Position numbers and translations under genes: made by a program. The notes under the pieces are model-generated. The model did no database searches. It was not told the DNA's origin and saw only the letters and a program-made list of their open reading frames with translations. From Clostridiales bacterium (GTDB taxonomy: Bacteria > Bacillota > Clostridia > Christensenellales > Pumilibacteraceae): a stretch of DNA of 64,000 bases. The DNA lies in NCBI GenBank assembly GCA_022508505.1, contig JAFLVC010000004.1:62001-126000 (forward strand). The letters run 5' to 3'. Shown here one piece after another: positions 42,902-52,040 of the stretch (positions are counted from its first letter, which is position 1; each line of letters opens with the position of its first letter).

Positions 42902-42930
42902 CGCCGCTCGATAAAACGGGCGGCGTTTTC
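42902..42930 (+). terminator. Terminator after the hydrolase gene
   Basis: CGCCGC (42902-42907) pairs with GCGGCG (42920-42925), then TTTTCGTTT. Confidence 0.75.
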
Positions 42931-42975
42931 GTTTAGCAAAAAATCAAATACAATTCTTTTGCGCTATATTATATG

Positions 42976-42993
42976 TTGACATACTATTGTCAA
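42976..42993. promoter_or_regulatory. Perfect inverted repeat TTGACA-N6-TGTCAA
   Basis: TTGACA (42976-42981), TACTAT, TGTCAA (42988-42993), 48 bases before the gene at 43041. A candidate operator; the -35-like half could also be part of a promoter, but no -10 at 17 bases is convincing. Confidence 0.5.
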
Positions 42994-43040
42994 GTTATGC
43001 GTGTTAGACTGCCCTCGAAAAAATGAATAGAGGAGTTATC

Positions 43041-43466
43041 ATGACACGCGCAGACAGAAACGTTATCGCAAGCATTGTCGCTGTCAAACAGCGCCTTTAT
43101 GCTTGGCAGGACGAAATCGAAAAGGAACAACAAAAGGTTATAGGGGATTTGACCGCGCCCGCGAAAAAGACGGTGGAAAAGCTCATAGAGCTCGACAACA
43201 GGCGGATAGACCTTTGCAATTTGAGCGTATTGAACGCATTTATCGAGCGCGAGCTCGGCGGAGCGTTTGCCGCTTTTTGTGAGTGCGCCAAAATGAAGCT
43301 TTCGAGCCCCATGTACGACGTGGCGGCGCGGGCGATTAAGCGCGCCGGCTACGACGTCGGGCGGGTGCGGAATGAATTTTCGTACTTATTCAAAAGGCTG
43401 AAGAGCAAGGCGGAAAAGATTGTAGTTCCGAGCCGTGCCGAGCTGTCGGCGGCATTACGAGGCTGA
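43041..43466 (+). CDS. Helical protein next to the phage module, unrecognised
   Basis: 141 residues, strongly helical and charged, no membrane segment. Contains an unusual long helix (WQDEIEKEQQKVIGDLTAPAKKTVEKLIELDNRR) and a basic C-terminal segment (RVRNEFSYLFKRLKSKAEK). The start at 43041 has AGAGGAG directly upstream; the ATG at 43023 does not. It lies 750 bases before the terminase gene and on the same strand, with a minus-strand gene in between, so a link to the phage block is possible but not shown. No function assigned. Confidence 0.65.
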   Translation: MTRADRNVIASIVAVKQRLYAWQDEIEKEQQKVIGDLTAPAKKTVEKLIELDNRRIDLCNLSVLNAFIERELGGAFAAFCECAKMKLSSPMYDVAARAIKRAGYDVGRVRNEFSYLFKRLKSKAEKIVVPSRAELSAALRG

Positions 43467-43484
43467 CGGACGGCGAGGCATGTT

Positions 43485-44126
43485 TCATGAGCCCTTCTTC
43501 TTTTTGAACATATAAAACATTATAAACGGCACAGGCACGCACAGCGCGACGATTAGCACGATTACGGCGGTGGGCGGCGCGGTGTTTTTTGATGGAGCAG
43601 TCGGCTCGCCCGATACGGGAGAGCTCGCGGGCTGTTCTTCTTTTTCGATGACGTTGGGGGGCGGATCGTCAGCAATTACGTGCGCGTAATAGCAGTATCC
43701 GCGCGTGCCTCCGGCGTCCACGTAGTACCACAGCGTGTCGCCGTTTTTGATGAGCGCGTCGCCCGTAGCCGTGCCGTAAACCCTTCCGCTCGCCGACGGC
43801 TCGAGAGTTTTGAGCACCTTTGCCGAGCGGTAGGGAGCGGCGCGCAGGTTGACCGGCTGACCGTCGTTTTCGCACTTAAAGCGCGCCGTGCGCTCGTACT
43901 TGGTTACAGGCGTGTAATCTACCGCGCGAACCGTAGCGAGCTCTACGAGCCCTCTGAGGTCGTCATACGCGACGTGAGCGTAGCCGCTCGGCGCGTCGCC
44001 CTCTGTCAAAAGCAAGAAATACCCTGCGGGAAGGTCGACAACGGGATTGAGATTTTCGTCTAAGAGCGTCGCGCCCGTAGGCATCAAAAAGAAGGTAAGC
44101 GCCGCTATAACACCGTATAAGTTCAT
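43485..44126 (-). CDS. Secreted SH3-domain protein with C-terminal membrane anchor
   Basis: 213 residues. An N-terminal signal peptide (about 1-20), an extracytoplasmic part with a bacterial SH3 domain (PVNLRAAPYRSAKVLKTLEPSASG...GDTLWYYVDAGGTRGYCYYAHV), a Pro/Ser/Thr-rich linker and a C-terminal helix (VIVLIVALCVPVPFIMFYMF) ending in KKKKGS. Such SH3 modules bind peptidoglycan peptides. Divergent from the terminase gene, whose start is 93 bases away. Could be a host surface protein or an accessory of the phage block. Confidence 0.78.
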   Translation of the reverse strand: MNLYGVIAALTFFLMPTGATLLDENLNPVVDLPAGYFLLLTEGDAPSGYAHVAYDDLRGLVELATVRAVDYTPVTKYERTARFKCENDGQPVNLRAAPYRSAKVLKTLEPSASGRVYGTATGDALIKNGDTLWYYVDAGGTRGYCYYAHVIADDPPPNVIEKEEQPASSPVSGEPTAPSKNTAPPTAVIVLIVALCVPVPFIMFYMFKKKKGS

Positions 44127-44218
44127 TGCTATATTTTACTTTCCAAAGACGTGCGAATTTCGGCGGGTATTGGCGCGCCCGAGAAAACATTGTCAGTTGA
44201 TATACGAAAAAAATTTCT

Positions 44219-45640
44219 ATGAACATAGTCGAAAAAATCCTGAGTATCGAAAAGGAACAGAAAAGGCGGTACCGCAACGACACGCTGTCGCGGTACAATA
44301 ACGGCGACAAGGTGCACCTCAAGCAGATGGAGTTTCACCGCTGCGCTAAGCGCAACCGCTGGGTGTTCGGCGGCAACCGCACGGGAAAGACGGAGTGCGG
44401 CGCGGTGGAGACGGTGTGGCTTGCGCGCGGCATTCATCCGTACAGGGAAAACAAGCAAACGGACGGCTGGGTCGTCAGTTTGTCGCGGCGCGTTCAGCGC
44501 GACGTCGCGCAGAAAAAAATTCTGCGCTACCTCAATCCCGATTGGATTGCAGACATCGTCATGGAGAGCGGAAAGAGCTCAAACCCGTCGGGCGGCGTCA
44601 TAGACTACATAGCCGTAAAAAACGTGTTCGGCTCGATAAGCACGATAGGCTTTAAGACGTGCGAGGCGGGGCGGGACAAGTTTGCGGGCGCGTCGCTCGA
44701 TTACGTTTGGTTTGACGAGGAACCGCCCGAGGATATTTACGACGAGTGCGCCATGCGCGTGGTCGACCGCAAGGGCTTGATTTTCGGCACAATGACGCCC
44801 CTTCTCGGTCTGACCTTTGTGTACAAGCGCATTTACCTCAATTGCAACGCCGATCCCGAGGTGTGGCATATCTTTATGGAATGGGCGGACAACCCGTACC
44901 TCGACCGCGAGGAGGTCGAGCGGGTGTCGGCTGCAATGACCGACGCCGAGCGCGACGTAAGGCGTTACGGGCGGTTTGTCGACGTCAAGGGCGCGGTGTA
45001 CACCGAGTTCGACGAGCGCGTGCACGTCATACCGCCGTTCGCCGTCCCCGAGGATTGGCAGGACAGGCTGTCGATAGACCCGGGGCTGAACAATCCGCTG
45101 TCCTGTCATTGGTACGCGGTAGACAATGACGGCAACGTGTACGTCGTCGCCGAGCACTTCGCTTCCGGTATGAGCTGTGCGGAGCACTGCACACGAATTA
45201 AAAATATCTCGGCGCGGCTCGGTTGGCATACGGACAGCCGCGGGAGAATAAATGCGCTCATAGACAGCGCGGCAAACCAGCACACGCTAAACGCTGAAAA
45301 GTCGGTCGCCGAGCTGTTTTCGGACAACGGCGTTCTCGTCGACACGCGCGTCAACAAGGATTTGTTTTCGGGCATAAACCGCGTCAAGCAGTATTTGATG
45401 ACGGACGGCAAACCTCGGCTTTTCGTTTTTGAGAGCTGCGTAAACCTCATACGCGAGCTCAAAAGCTACCGCTGGGGTGACGGCGACCGTCCCGTCAAGA
45501 CCGACGATCACTGCCTCGACGAGCTTCGGTATTATCTTATGAGTAGGCCGTTGCCGCCGCAAAAGGATAGCGCAAAGAGCGAGATCGCGCTCGACAAAGA
45601 GCGGCTAGTGCGGCGGCGAAAGATAGGGAGACGCACATGA
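44219..45640 (+). CDS. terL: Phage terminase large subunit
   Basis: 473 residues. ATPase domain with Walker A FGGNRTGKTE (residues 50-59), Walker B YVWFDEEPP (acidic pair Asp166-Glu167) and coupling motif FGTMTPL; nuclease domain with RNase H-like acidic residues in SIDPGLNNPL, ALIDSAAN and TDDHCLDELRYYL. It cuts and pumps concatemeric DNA into proheads. First gene of a 14-gene same-strand block. The ribosome site is poor, suggesting low or special control. No full small-subunit gene is present upstream. Intact motifs mean packaging could still work. Confidence 0.94.
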   Translation: MNIVEKILSIEKEQKRRYRNDTLSRYNNGDKVHLKQMEFHRCAKRNRWVFGGNRTGKTECGAVETVWLARGIHPYRENKQTDGWVVSLSRRVQRDVAQKKILRYLNPDWIADIVMESGKSSNPSGGVIDYIAVKNVFGSISTIGFKTCEAGRDKFAGASLDYVWFDEEPPEDIYDECAMRVVDRKGLIFGTMTPLLGLTFVYKRIYLNCNADPEVWHIFMEWADNPYLDREEVERVSAAMTDAERDVRRYGRFVDVKGAVYTEFDERVHVIPPFAVPEDWQDRLSIDPGLNNPLSCHWYAVDNDGNVYVVAEHFASGMSCAEHCTRIKNISARLGWHTDSRGRINALIDSAANQHTLNAEKSVAELFSDNGVLVDTRVNKDLFSGINRVKQYLMTDGKPRLFVFESCVNLIRELKSYRWGDGDRPVKTDDHCLDELRYYLMSRPLPPQKDSAKSEIALDKERLVRRRKIGRRT

Positions 45641-45909
45641 ACGACGAGATTATGGAGGCCGTAAAAAAGCGGGCTCAGGGGTATTCTTCGGTGGAGACCG
45701 TAGAGGAATATGCCGTCGTCGACGGTACGCTCGAGCTCGTTAAAAAGCGTGTGACGACAAAGGACGTGCCGCCCGACATGACCGCCGCAAAGATTCTTCT
45801 CGACGGCGAAGGGATGGAAACGCTTACCGACGAGGAGCTTGAAGCCGAAAAAGAGCGGCTCATTCGCGAGCTTATGAGCACGGAAGGAAGAGCGCGCGAG
45901 CCGCAGTAA
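45637..45909 (+). CDS. Small phage protein, possible HTH-less terminase small subunit
   Basis: 90 residues. The pattern KRAQGYSSVETVEEY...LELVKKRVTTKDVPPDMTAAKILLD resembles the segment that follows the HTH domain in several terminase small subunits (A-x-GY...T-x-EY...VKK-x-VTTK-x-VPPD-x-x-A). The N-terminal DNA-binding helix-turn-helix is absent. Its ATG overlaps the terminase stop (ATGA), so the two are coupled and may be partners. If correct, DNA site recognition would be lost, which fits unspecific packaging. Similarity judged by eye. Confidence 0.6.
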   Translation: MNDEIMEAVKKRAQGYSSVETVEEYAVVDGTLELVKKRVTTKDVPPDMTAAKILLDGEGMETLTDEELEAEKERLIRELMSTEGRAREPQ

Positions 45910-45967
45910 GACGGCGAATGGTTTTGTTATTACAGCCGCTAAAAGCGGCGCTCGAAAAGGAGACATT

Positions 45968-46180
45968 ATGGAAATCACACAAAACACCACAAGAGTACGG
46001 TGCGAGCTCGGCGCATGCAGAAACCGCGCGGAGCACGCCGTGAGGTTCGACCGCGTAGGCATAAGGAGCAGGCTGTACGTCTGCGACAAGTGCCTTCACG
46101 AGCTGTACGACGCGATAGGCGCTACCGTCGTTCCCAAGTCGATAGAGACGGCTAAGCCGCGCGCCAAAAAGGAGAAGTGA
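45968..46180 (+). CDS. Small zinc-ribbon-like phage protein
   Basis: 70 residues with paired cysteines, CELGAC near the start and CDKC at about 41-44, spaced as in a small zinc ribbon, and a basic tail (KPRAKKEK). AAAAGGAG ribosome site. Its end overlaps the portal start by four bases. Unknown role; small metal-binding proteins are common in phage packaging regions. Confidence 0.7.
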   Translation: MEITQNTTRVRCELGACRNRAEHAVRFDRVGIRSRLYVCDKCLHELYDAIGATVVPKSIETAKPRAKKEK

Positions 46181-48030
46181 TGAAGCGAGAATATGCCGAA
46201 GAAATAGCCGCCGACTTGAAACGCGACTACGAGTCCCGCGCCGAGGCGCGTCGGCCGTTTGAAACGCAGTGGCGGCTGAACCTCAACTTTTACATGGGCA
46301 ATCAGTACTGCACGGCTAACGTAAACGGCGACATCACCGACGTCGAGCGCGACTACTATTGGCAGGAACGCGAGGCGTTTAACCACATTTCGGCGCTCGT
46401 GGAAACGCGGCAGGCAAAGCTCAACACCGTGCGACCGTCGCTCACCGTGCGCCCCTTTTCGTCGGACGACAGCGACATAAAGACGGCAAAGACGTCGTCA
46501 AAGATACTGTCTTCGACGTGCGACAAGCTCGATATGGACGCAATCCTGACCGATGGGACAATGTGGTCGGAGATAACGGGCACGGCGTTCTACTTTGTCG
46601 GCTGGGACGAGACGGCGGGGCTCAAAATAGGCGACGGCGCGTGCGAGGGCGACGTGTTCGTTCGCGTGCTGTCGCCGTTCGAGGTCTATCCGGACAACGT
46701 GTTTGCGCAAAACGTCGGCGACTGTCGCTCAATCCTTACGGCGCGCGCGGTCGACGTAGCCGAGATAAAGCGGGTGTACGGCAAGACCGTCGCTCCCGAA
46801 CCGAGCGAGGTACTTCGCCTGTCGTCGGTAGCTATCGGCGGCGGGCTGACTACCGAGACGGCGGTGGGCAAGATCACGGCGAGCGCGTCCACAAAGAGTG
46901 CGACCGTAATCGAAAGGTACACGCTCCCTACGGACGGCAAGCCGGACGGCGAGTATGCCGTCGCCGCAAACGGCGTTCTTTTGCACTACGGCCCGCTTCC
47001 GTACGTGAACGGTGCGGACGGCAAGCGCGTATTGCCGTTTGTCAAGCAGGTCGCGATAGTAAACGCAGGCTGCTTTTTCGGGACGAGCATAGTCGAGCGC
47101 GCCATACCCGTTCAGCGCGCTTACAACGCCGTCAAAAACCGCAAGCACGAGTTTATGAACAGGCTGTCTATGGGCGTCATGGCGGTCGAGGACGGCTCGG
47201 TCGACATAGACAACCTCGAGCAAGAGGGCATTTCGCCGGGCAAGATTTTGGTCTACCGCCAGGGCGCGACCCCGCCGCGCATGATAGACTGCGGCTCGGT
47301 TCCGCACGACTTCGACCAAGAGGAAGCGCGGCTACTCAACGAGTTTACGCGCATAAGCGGCGTGAGCGAGATCATGCGTTCGTCGCAGTCGGCGTCGGGC
47401 GCTACGAGCGGCGTAGCGCTGCAGCTACTCATTGAGCAGGACGACACCCGCCTGTCGCTCTCCGCCGAATACGTGCGGCTTGCGGCACGAGAGATTGCGC
47501 GGCAGATATTAAGGCTTTACAAGCAGTTCGGCTCGGATATGCGGCTTTCGCGCATAGCCGGAAAGGAAGGGAAGATCGAGCTCATCAAGTGGTCGGCATC
47601 CGACATCTCGAGCGACGACGTAGTGTTCACAACAGACAACGAGCTGCTGTCGACGCCCGCCATGCGGCAGAACATGATGTTCGAGCTGTACAAGATGGGA
47701 CTTCTTTCCGACGCCGACGGCAACATGACGGAATCCGCCAAGCACAGGTTTATGAACGCGCTCGGCTACGGCGGCTGGGACAGCGACATAAGCCTTTCGG
47801 ACGTTCACGTCAGGCGTGCGGAAGCGGAGGACGAAAAGGGCGAATTCGTTCTTAACGAGTTCGACGACCACGCGCTCCACATCGACACGCACGTCAAGTA
47901 CCTCTTGACCGAAAACCCGACGGGCAAAAAGGCGGAAAGGCTTAAGGCGCATATCCGCGAGCACAAGGCGCAAAGCGACGCCGCCCAAGAGCAGTCCGCT
48001 CCCATGCCGGAGCCGGTAAGCAACATATAA
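46177..48030 (+). CDS. Phage portal protein (P22-like)
   Basis: 617 residues, a size typical of short-tailed phage portals. Key stretches: FYMGNQYC near the N-terminus, FNHISALVETRQAKL, EITGTAFYFVGW, LMNRLSMGVMAVED-like linker, and SGVALQLLIEQDDTRLS (the long helix and crown side). The portal forms the dodecameric gate at one vertex of the head, docks the terminase and later the neck. The C-terminal tail (KAQSDAAQEQSAPMPEP) is polar. GTGATGAAG allows a start at 46177 or 46180. Family assignment to P22-type rather than HK97-type rests on length and context. Confidence 0.85.
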   Translation: MMKREYAEEIAADLKRDYESRAEARRPFETQWRLNLNFYMGNQYCTANVNGDITDVERDYYWQEREAFNHISALVETRQAKLNTVRPSLTVRPFSSDDSDIKTAKTSSKILSSTCDKLDMDAILTDGTMWSEITGTAFYFVGWDETAGLKIGDGACEGDVFVRVLSPFEVYPDNVFAQNVGDCRSILTARAVDVAEIKRVYGKTVAPEPSEVLRLSSVAIGGGLTTETAVGKITASASTKSATVIERYTLPTDGKPDGEYAVAANGVLLHYGPLPYVNGADGKRVLPFVKQVAIVNAGCFFGTSIVERAIPVQRAYNAVKNRKHEFMNRLSMGVMAVEDGSVDIDNLEQEGISPGKILVYRQGATPPRMIDCGSVPHDFDQEEARLLNEFTRISGVSEIMRSSQSASGATSGVALQLLIEQDDTRLSLSAEYVRLAAREIARQILRLYKQFGSDMRLSRIAGKEGKIELIKWSASDISSDDVVFTTDNELLSTPAMRQNMMFELYKMGLLSDADGNMTESAKHRFMNALGYGGWDSDISLSDVHVRRAEAEDEKGEFVLNEFDDHALHIDTHVKYLLTENPTGKKAERLKAHIREHKAQSDAAQEQSAPMPEPVSNI

Positions 48031-48040
48031 GGAGATTGTC

Positions 48041-48601
48041 ATGGAAGCAAACGAAATCGAAAAAGAATACGGAAAGTTCAAATCGGCAGAGGAGCTCCTC
48101 GCCGCCTACAACGCGCTCGAGCGCGAGTTTACAAAACGCTGTCAGCTCATAAAGACGCTACAAACGGCGGAAAAACCCGCGTGCGCGCAGGAAGATATAC
48201 AAGCGGAGGAGTTTTCGTCGGCGGACGACGCGTCGGAAGCCACAAGCGAAAACTTCGAAGCGACAGCGGACAAAGACAAAGAGCAGTCGAATAGCGAGTG
48301 CGAACAAATAAAGGATGCTTCGACGATAACGCAGCCTGCGCCGACTGAAGAAAGCCAAAGCGCGCAAGATGTAGCGCCGACCGAAGTAGTCGCATACTGC
48401 GTACATAACGCCGAGACGATAGCCGAGCCTTTGTCCGACATCCCGCAAGTGATGGACGCATGCATTGCGAAGTACAAGCAAAAGCTGATAGGCATGGGTG
48501 CGACCGTGGCCGCCGTTCGCGGCGCGGCGGTGATAACGCCCGTGCGCCGTCCCAAAACCCTCCAAGAGGCAAAGCTGCTTGCGGACGAAATGCTGCGATA
48601 A
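48041..48601 (+). CDS. Phage scaffolding-type protein
   Basis: 186 residues. The opening YGKFKSAEELLAAYNALEREFTKR, a helical motif shared by many phage scaffold/assembly proteins, is followed by a long acidic, Glu/Ser/Ala/Thr-rich disordered region and a C-terminal basic helix (RRPKTLQEAKLLADEMLR) that would bind coat protein. The position directly before the coat gene is the usual one. The scaffold directs coat assembly and leaves the head before packaging. GGAG ribosome site. Confidence 0.82.
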   Translation: MEANEIEKEYGKFKSAEELLAAYNALEREFTKRCQLIKTLQTAEKPACAQEDIQAEEFSSADDASEATSENFEATADKDKEQSNSECEQIKDASTITQPAPTEESQSAQDVAPTEVVAYCVHNAETIAEPLSDIPQVMDACIAKYKQKLIGMGATVAAVRGAAVITPVRRPKTLQEAKLLADEMLR

Positions 48602-48666
48602 TTTTCGCCGCGTTTCATAAACCGCGCTATATGGCGCACGACAAAATCAAGGAGTAAACAAACAAA

Positions 48667-49803
48667 ATGGTAACAATTCAGAATGCGGAAAACGCGCTTA
48701 AAAGCGTCTACCTCGGCACCGTAACCGAGCTTCTCAACACCAGAGTCAACCCGCTGCTTTCCAAGATAGAGCAGACGACGAGCGACGTTTGGGGCAAGGA
48801 GATTCGCACCGCCGCCAAGTTTGGCATAAACGGCGGCGTGGGCGCAGGCGACGAGGACGGCGAGCTTCCCGGCGCGTACGGCAACAACTACTTGCAGTTC
48901 GTATCGACGCTCAAAAACCTCTACGGCCAGATCGAGATTTCGGACAAGGCGATAAGGGCTTCGGCTGACGGCAGAGGCGCGTTTACCGATCTTCTCAACG
49001 CCGAGCTCGAAGGGCTTCTCAACGCCTCTAAATTCAACCTCGGCAGAATGCTGTACGGCGACGGCACGGGCAAGCTTGCGACTTTCAGCTCGACTACCGC
49101 CGTCGACAACGTCAACAACCTCATTGAGGGGCTCGTCGTCGACATCTACGGCACGGGCGGCAGCAAGAAGGACACGGCGCGAATCAAGTACGTAGACCGC
49201 TCGACAAAGTCCGTCGTTTTCGACAAGACCGTTTCGGTCGCGGCGGGCGACACGATGTACGTTCAGGGCTCCAAGGACAAGGAGATAACGGGTATCGGCG
49301 CGCTGTTTAACGGCACCAGCATTTACGGCGTGGAAAAGAGCGCACACCCCTTCCTCAATCCGTACAAGAAAAACGTGGGCGGCGCTATCGACGAGATAGT
49401 CATTCAGGAAGCTATCGACGCGCTCGAGAACGACGCAGGCTCCACCGTCGACTTTATAGCGTGCTCGCAGGACGCCAAGTATTCGTTTATCGATTACATG
49501 TCGGGCTACAAACGCAACATCGACTTCATGGAGCTTGACGGCGGCTTCAAGACGCTTTCGTACAACGGCTTGCCGCTCGTGTACGACAGGTTCGTGCCCG
49601 AGGGCTCGATGTACCTTCTCAACACCAAGGCGTTCAAGCTTCACCAGCTGTGCGATTGGCGCTTCCTCGAGACCGAGAACGGCAAGATTTTGCGCCAGAA
49701 CCAGGGCAAGCCGACGTACACCGCTACGCTCGTCAAGTACTGCGATCTCATCTGCTCCAAGCCCAACGGCCAGGCGATGCTCACCGGCATCACGCGAAAG
49801 TGA
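48667..49803 (+). CDS. Phage major capsid (coat) protein
   Basis: 378 residues. HK97-fold coat protein by context and by typical stretches: VTELLNTRVNPLLSKI, QIEISDKAIRAS, LLNAELEGLLNASKFNLGRMLYGDG (the spine-helix region) and a late beta-rich part (FIACSQDAKYSFIDYMSGYKR). It forms the icosahedral shell that holds the packaged DNA. No protease gene is nearby, so assembly would use the separate scaffold. Its stop overlaps the GTG start of the next gene. Confidence 0.88.
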   Translation: MVTIQNAENALKSVYLGTVTELLNTRVNPLLSKIEQTTSDVWGKEIRTAAKFGINGGVGAGDEDGELPGAYGNNYLQFVSTLKNLYGQIEISDKAIRASADGRGAFTDLLNAELEGLLNASKFNLGRMLYGDGTGKLATFSSTTAVDNVNNLIEGLVVDIYGTGGSKKDTARIKYVDRSTKSVVFDKTVSVAAGDTMYVQGSKDKEITGIGALFNGTSIYGVEKSAHPFLNPYKKNVGGAIDEIVIQEAIDALENDAGSTVDFIACSQDAKYSFIDYMSGYKRNIDFMELDGGFKTLSYNGLPLVYDRFVPEGSMYLLNTKAFKLHQLCDWRFLETENGKILRQNQGKPTYTATLVKYCDLICSKPNGQAMLTGITRK

Positions 49804-50069
49804 TAGGGCTGGTTATCGAGGACGACATGCTCGGCGTGTGCGCGAGGCTCAAGTCGATTGACGAGGGATATTTCGTGTTCCTCAACTACAAGACCGGAAA
49901 GCTCGAAGTGCACAACAAAGAGTGTGCGCCGAATACGCTGTGCCTCGTCCTGCCTTACGACAGGCTGGACGAGCGCACCGTTCGGCGTGTGCGCTACACC
50001 CGCGCCGAACGCATAAGAGAAACTCTCGCGCGCATAGAGCGTGAAAATGCAATGCTACAACTAAATTAA
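49800..50069 (+). CDS. Small phage protein, unrecognised
   Basis: 89 residues from a GTG (49800) overlapping the coat stop codon (GTGA). N-terminal half is beta-rich (GYFVFLNYKTGKLEVHNKEC), the C-terminal half is a charged helix (RYTRAERIRETLARIERENAML). Located where head-completion or decoration proteins are often found. The overlap start is preferred because it gives full use of the frame and matches the coupling seen elsewhere in the block. Confidence 0.65.
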   Translation: MIGLVIEDDMLGVCARLKSIDEGYFVFLNYKTGKLEVHNKECAPNTLCLVLPYDRLDERTVRRVRYTRAERIRETLARIERENAMLQLN

Positions 50070-50078
50070 GAGGTAATT

Positions 50079-50630
50079 ATGACTGTAAGAAATATAGCGG
50101 TTTCGGTGGCGCGATTGCTGCAAGCGGACGACATTGAAGAGCTGTTGACGGGCGAGAACGAAGGCGCGGAGGGTGACGAGGACGTAAAGCTATTGACCGC
50201 GTGCATAAACACCGCCGCGGCGGACATCGCCGCCGACGGGTTTCCGATATGCTTGGAGGAGACGCACGAGGCGAAGGGCGGGGTTATTCCGCTCTCCGAG
50301 TTCTCGCGTCGACCGAGCACGGTGCGAAGCGTCGAGGACAGAACCGGAAGCGTAGTTTTCGAGCTTACGAGCGATGCGGTAAAGACGCCGCACGACGGGG
50401 AGTTTGCCGTCACGTTCACCGTCGAGCCCGAGGAAAAGGGGCTTGACGACGGCATAGAGCTCGGCACGATGTGCGACAGGAGCATGCTGACGTACATATC
50501 GGCGCGCAACTATTGCCTTGTTACGGGCAGAACGGACGAGGCGTCGGTGTGGGATCAGATGTACGAAGCGCACACCCAAAGAAAGAGGCTGACGCGAAGG
50601 GCAAAGCTCCCTCGCCGCGCCTGGAGGTAG
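50079..50630 (+). CDS. Head-completion/adaptor-like protein
   Basis: 183 residues. Helical N-terminus (VRNIAVSVARLLQADDIEELL...LLTACINTAAADIAADGFP), a beta-rich middle and a helical C-terminus (YISARNYCLVTGRTDEASVWDQMYEAHTQRKRL) as in gp4/gp6-type adaptor proteins that sit below the portal. In P22 the gene after the coat is gp4, which has this role. RBS TTAAGAGG. Call from position and composition. Confidence 0.65.
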   Translation: MTVRNIAVSVARLLQADDIEELLTGENEGAEGDEDVKLLTACINTAAADIAADGFPICLEETHEAKGGVIPLSEFSRRPSTVRSVEDRTGSVVFELTSDAVKTPHDGEFAVTFTVEPEEKGLDDGIELGTMCDRSMLTYISARNYCLVTGRTDEASVWDQMYEAHTQRKRLTRRAKLPRRAWR

Positions 50631-50632
50631 AA

Positions 50633-52030
50633 ATGTGCGCACTGAAGATTCCAAACAGGACGCGGTACAGAAAGCGCGTCGGAAGGTTTTCGGGGCTTGA
50701 CGTCAAGAACGACGAGAGCGTAATTGACTTTTCGACCGCCGCAATGTGCTACAACTTCGACTTTTCAAACGGCGCGCTCCGCGGCGGGTACGGGATAGAA
50801 CGGCACCCGCGCGTTCCCCATGACGCATTGGGGTATTGGGTGTACCGCAGCTACTCGGAAGTTTTGGACAAAGTGGTCGACAAGTACATATTCTTGCTCG
50901 ATCAGGGGCTTGTCGAGTACTACAACCCCGAGGACGACCTAATTCACTATTTTTCGGGCTTTGCGTACAGCGGCATCGAAATGCTCAACTACAAGCTCAA
51001 CTCCAAGGACGTCATGCTTATATCGACCAACGAGCGACCGCTCATGACGTGGGACGGGAAGAAGCTGACGCGGTATGACGACGCGCCGCGCATATCGTCG
51101 ATGGCGCTTCACTACGAAAGGCTGTTCGTCATAAACCCCAACGATCCCACAAAGGTATTCTTTTCGGACGACCTCGATCCGACAAATTGGACGGTCGATT
51201 CGACGGCGGGCGGCTTTATCGAGCTTCTCGACGAGCGCGGCAACATGACCAAGGTGGTGTCGTTCGGCGGGTATTTGTACGTATTCCGCGAGCACGGCAT
51301 AAGCAGGATAACGGCAATCGGCGCGCAATCGGGATTTTCGGCGGTAAACCTTTTCGTGTCTGCCGACCGCATATACCCGGAGAGCATAGTCAAGTGCGGA
51401 AACGTCATCATGTTTCTCGCGTCCGACGGACTGTATAAGTTCGACGGGTATGATTGCTTCAAGGTGCTGACTCACCTCAACGGAATGATTATGGGCGCGC
51501 CAAAAGCGAGCGCGTACTTCGACGGCAGGTACTATCTCTCGTGCAAAATGGAGTTCGGCGACGATCAAAAGATAGGCAGCGAGCTCGAGGGCGACGAGAA
51601 ATGCAACGGCTTACTCATATACGACGTTACGACGGGTGAGTATTCGGTCTCGCGAGGTCTCGATATTGGGTTTATGTCCGCTTGCACGTACGACGGCGAG
51701 GATATGCTCGTCGCGTGCGACTCCGTCGGTGCGGGAGTCATTACGCGCTGCGGTAAGCGCTTCGACGAGCCGCTCAAAAAACTGTGGAAAAGCCCGGAGA
51801 CCGACTTCGGTAAGCCCGACCGCACGAGAATGGTGCGCGAGGTGTACGTCGACACGACGGTACCGTGCTCGGTCACGCTGTGCGGCAAGCGCAGCAAGAA
51901 AAAGACGGTTAAGCGCGGACGGCACCGAGTGCGCATGAACGCCGCCGCCGACGCCGTTCGCCTCATCCTCGAAACGGACGAGCCCGATTGCGTGATACGC
52001 CCGCCGACTGTCATATACACCGAATACTGA
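50633..52030 (+). CDS. Beta-propeller-like neck/plug protein (gp10-like)
   Basis: 465 residues, starting at 50633 after GGAGG. Almost all beta, with repeated units such as KDVMLISTNERPLMTWDG, GGYLYVFREHGISRI, NVIMFLASDGLYKFDGYD and GLLIYDVTTGEYSVSRG, each a short blade ending in an aromatic-Asp-Gly turn, as in beta-propellers. Its place after the gp4-like adaptor corresponds to P22 gp10, which closes the head and stabilises the DNA. No tail tube, sheath or tape measure follows, so a very short tail is implied. Confidence 0.65.
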   Translation: MCALKIPNRTRYRKRVGRFSGLDVKNDESVIDFSTAAMCYNFDFSNGALRGGYGIERHPRVPHDALGYWVYRSYSEVLDKVVDKYIFLLDQGLVEYYNPEDDLIHYFSGFAYSGIEMLNYKLNSKDVMLISTNERPLMTWDGKKLTRYDDAPRISSMALHYERLFVINPNDPTKVFFSDDLDPTNWTVDSTAGGFIELLDERGNMTKVVSFGGYLYVFREHGISRITAIGAQSGFSAVNLFVSADRIYPESIVKCGNVIMFLASDGLYKFDGYDCFKVLTHLNGMIMGAPKASAYFDGRYYLSCKMEFGDDQKIGSELEGDEKCNGLLIYDVTTGEYSVSRGLDIGFMSACTYDGEDMLVACDSVGAGVITRCGKRFDEPLKKLWKSPETDFGKPDRTRMVREVYVDTTVPCSVTLCGKRSKKKTVKRGRHRVRMNAAADAVRLILETDEPDCVIRPPTVIYTEY

Positions 52031-52040
52031 GGTAAGAATT

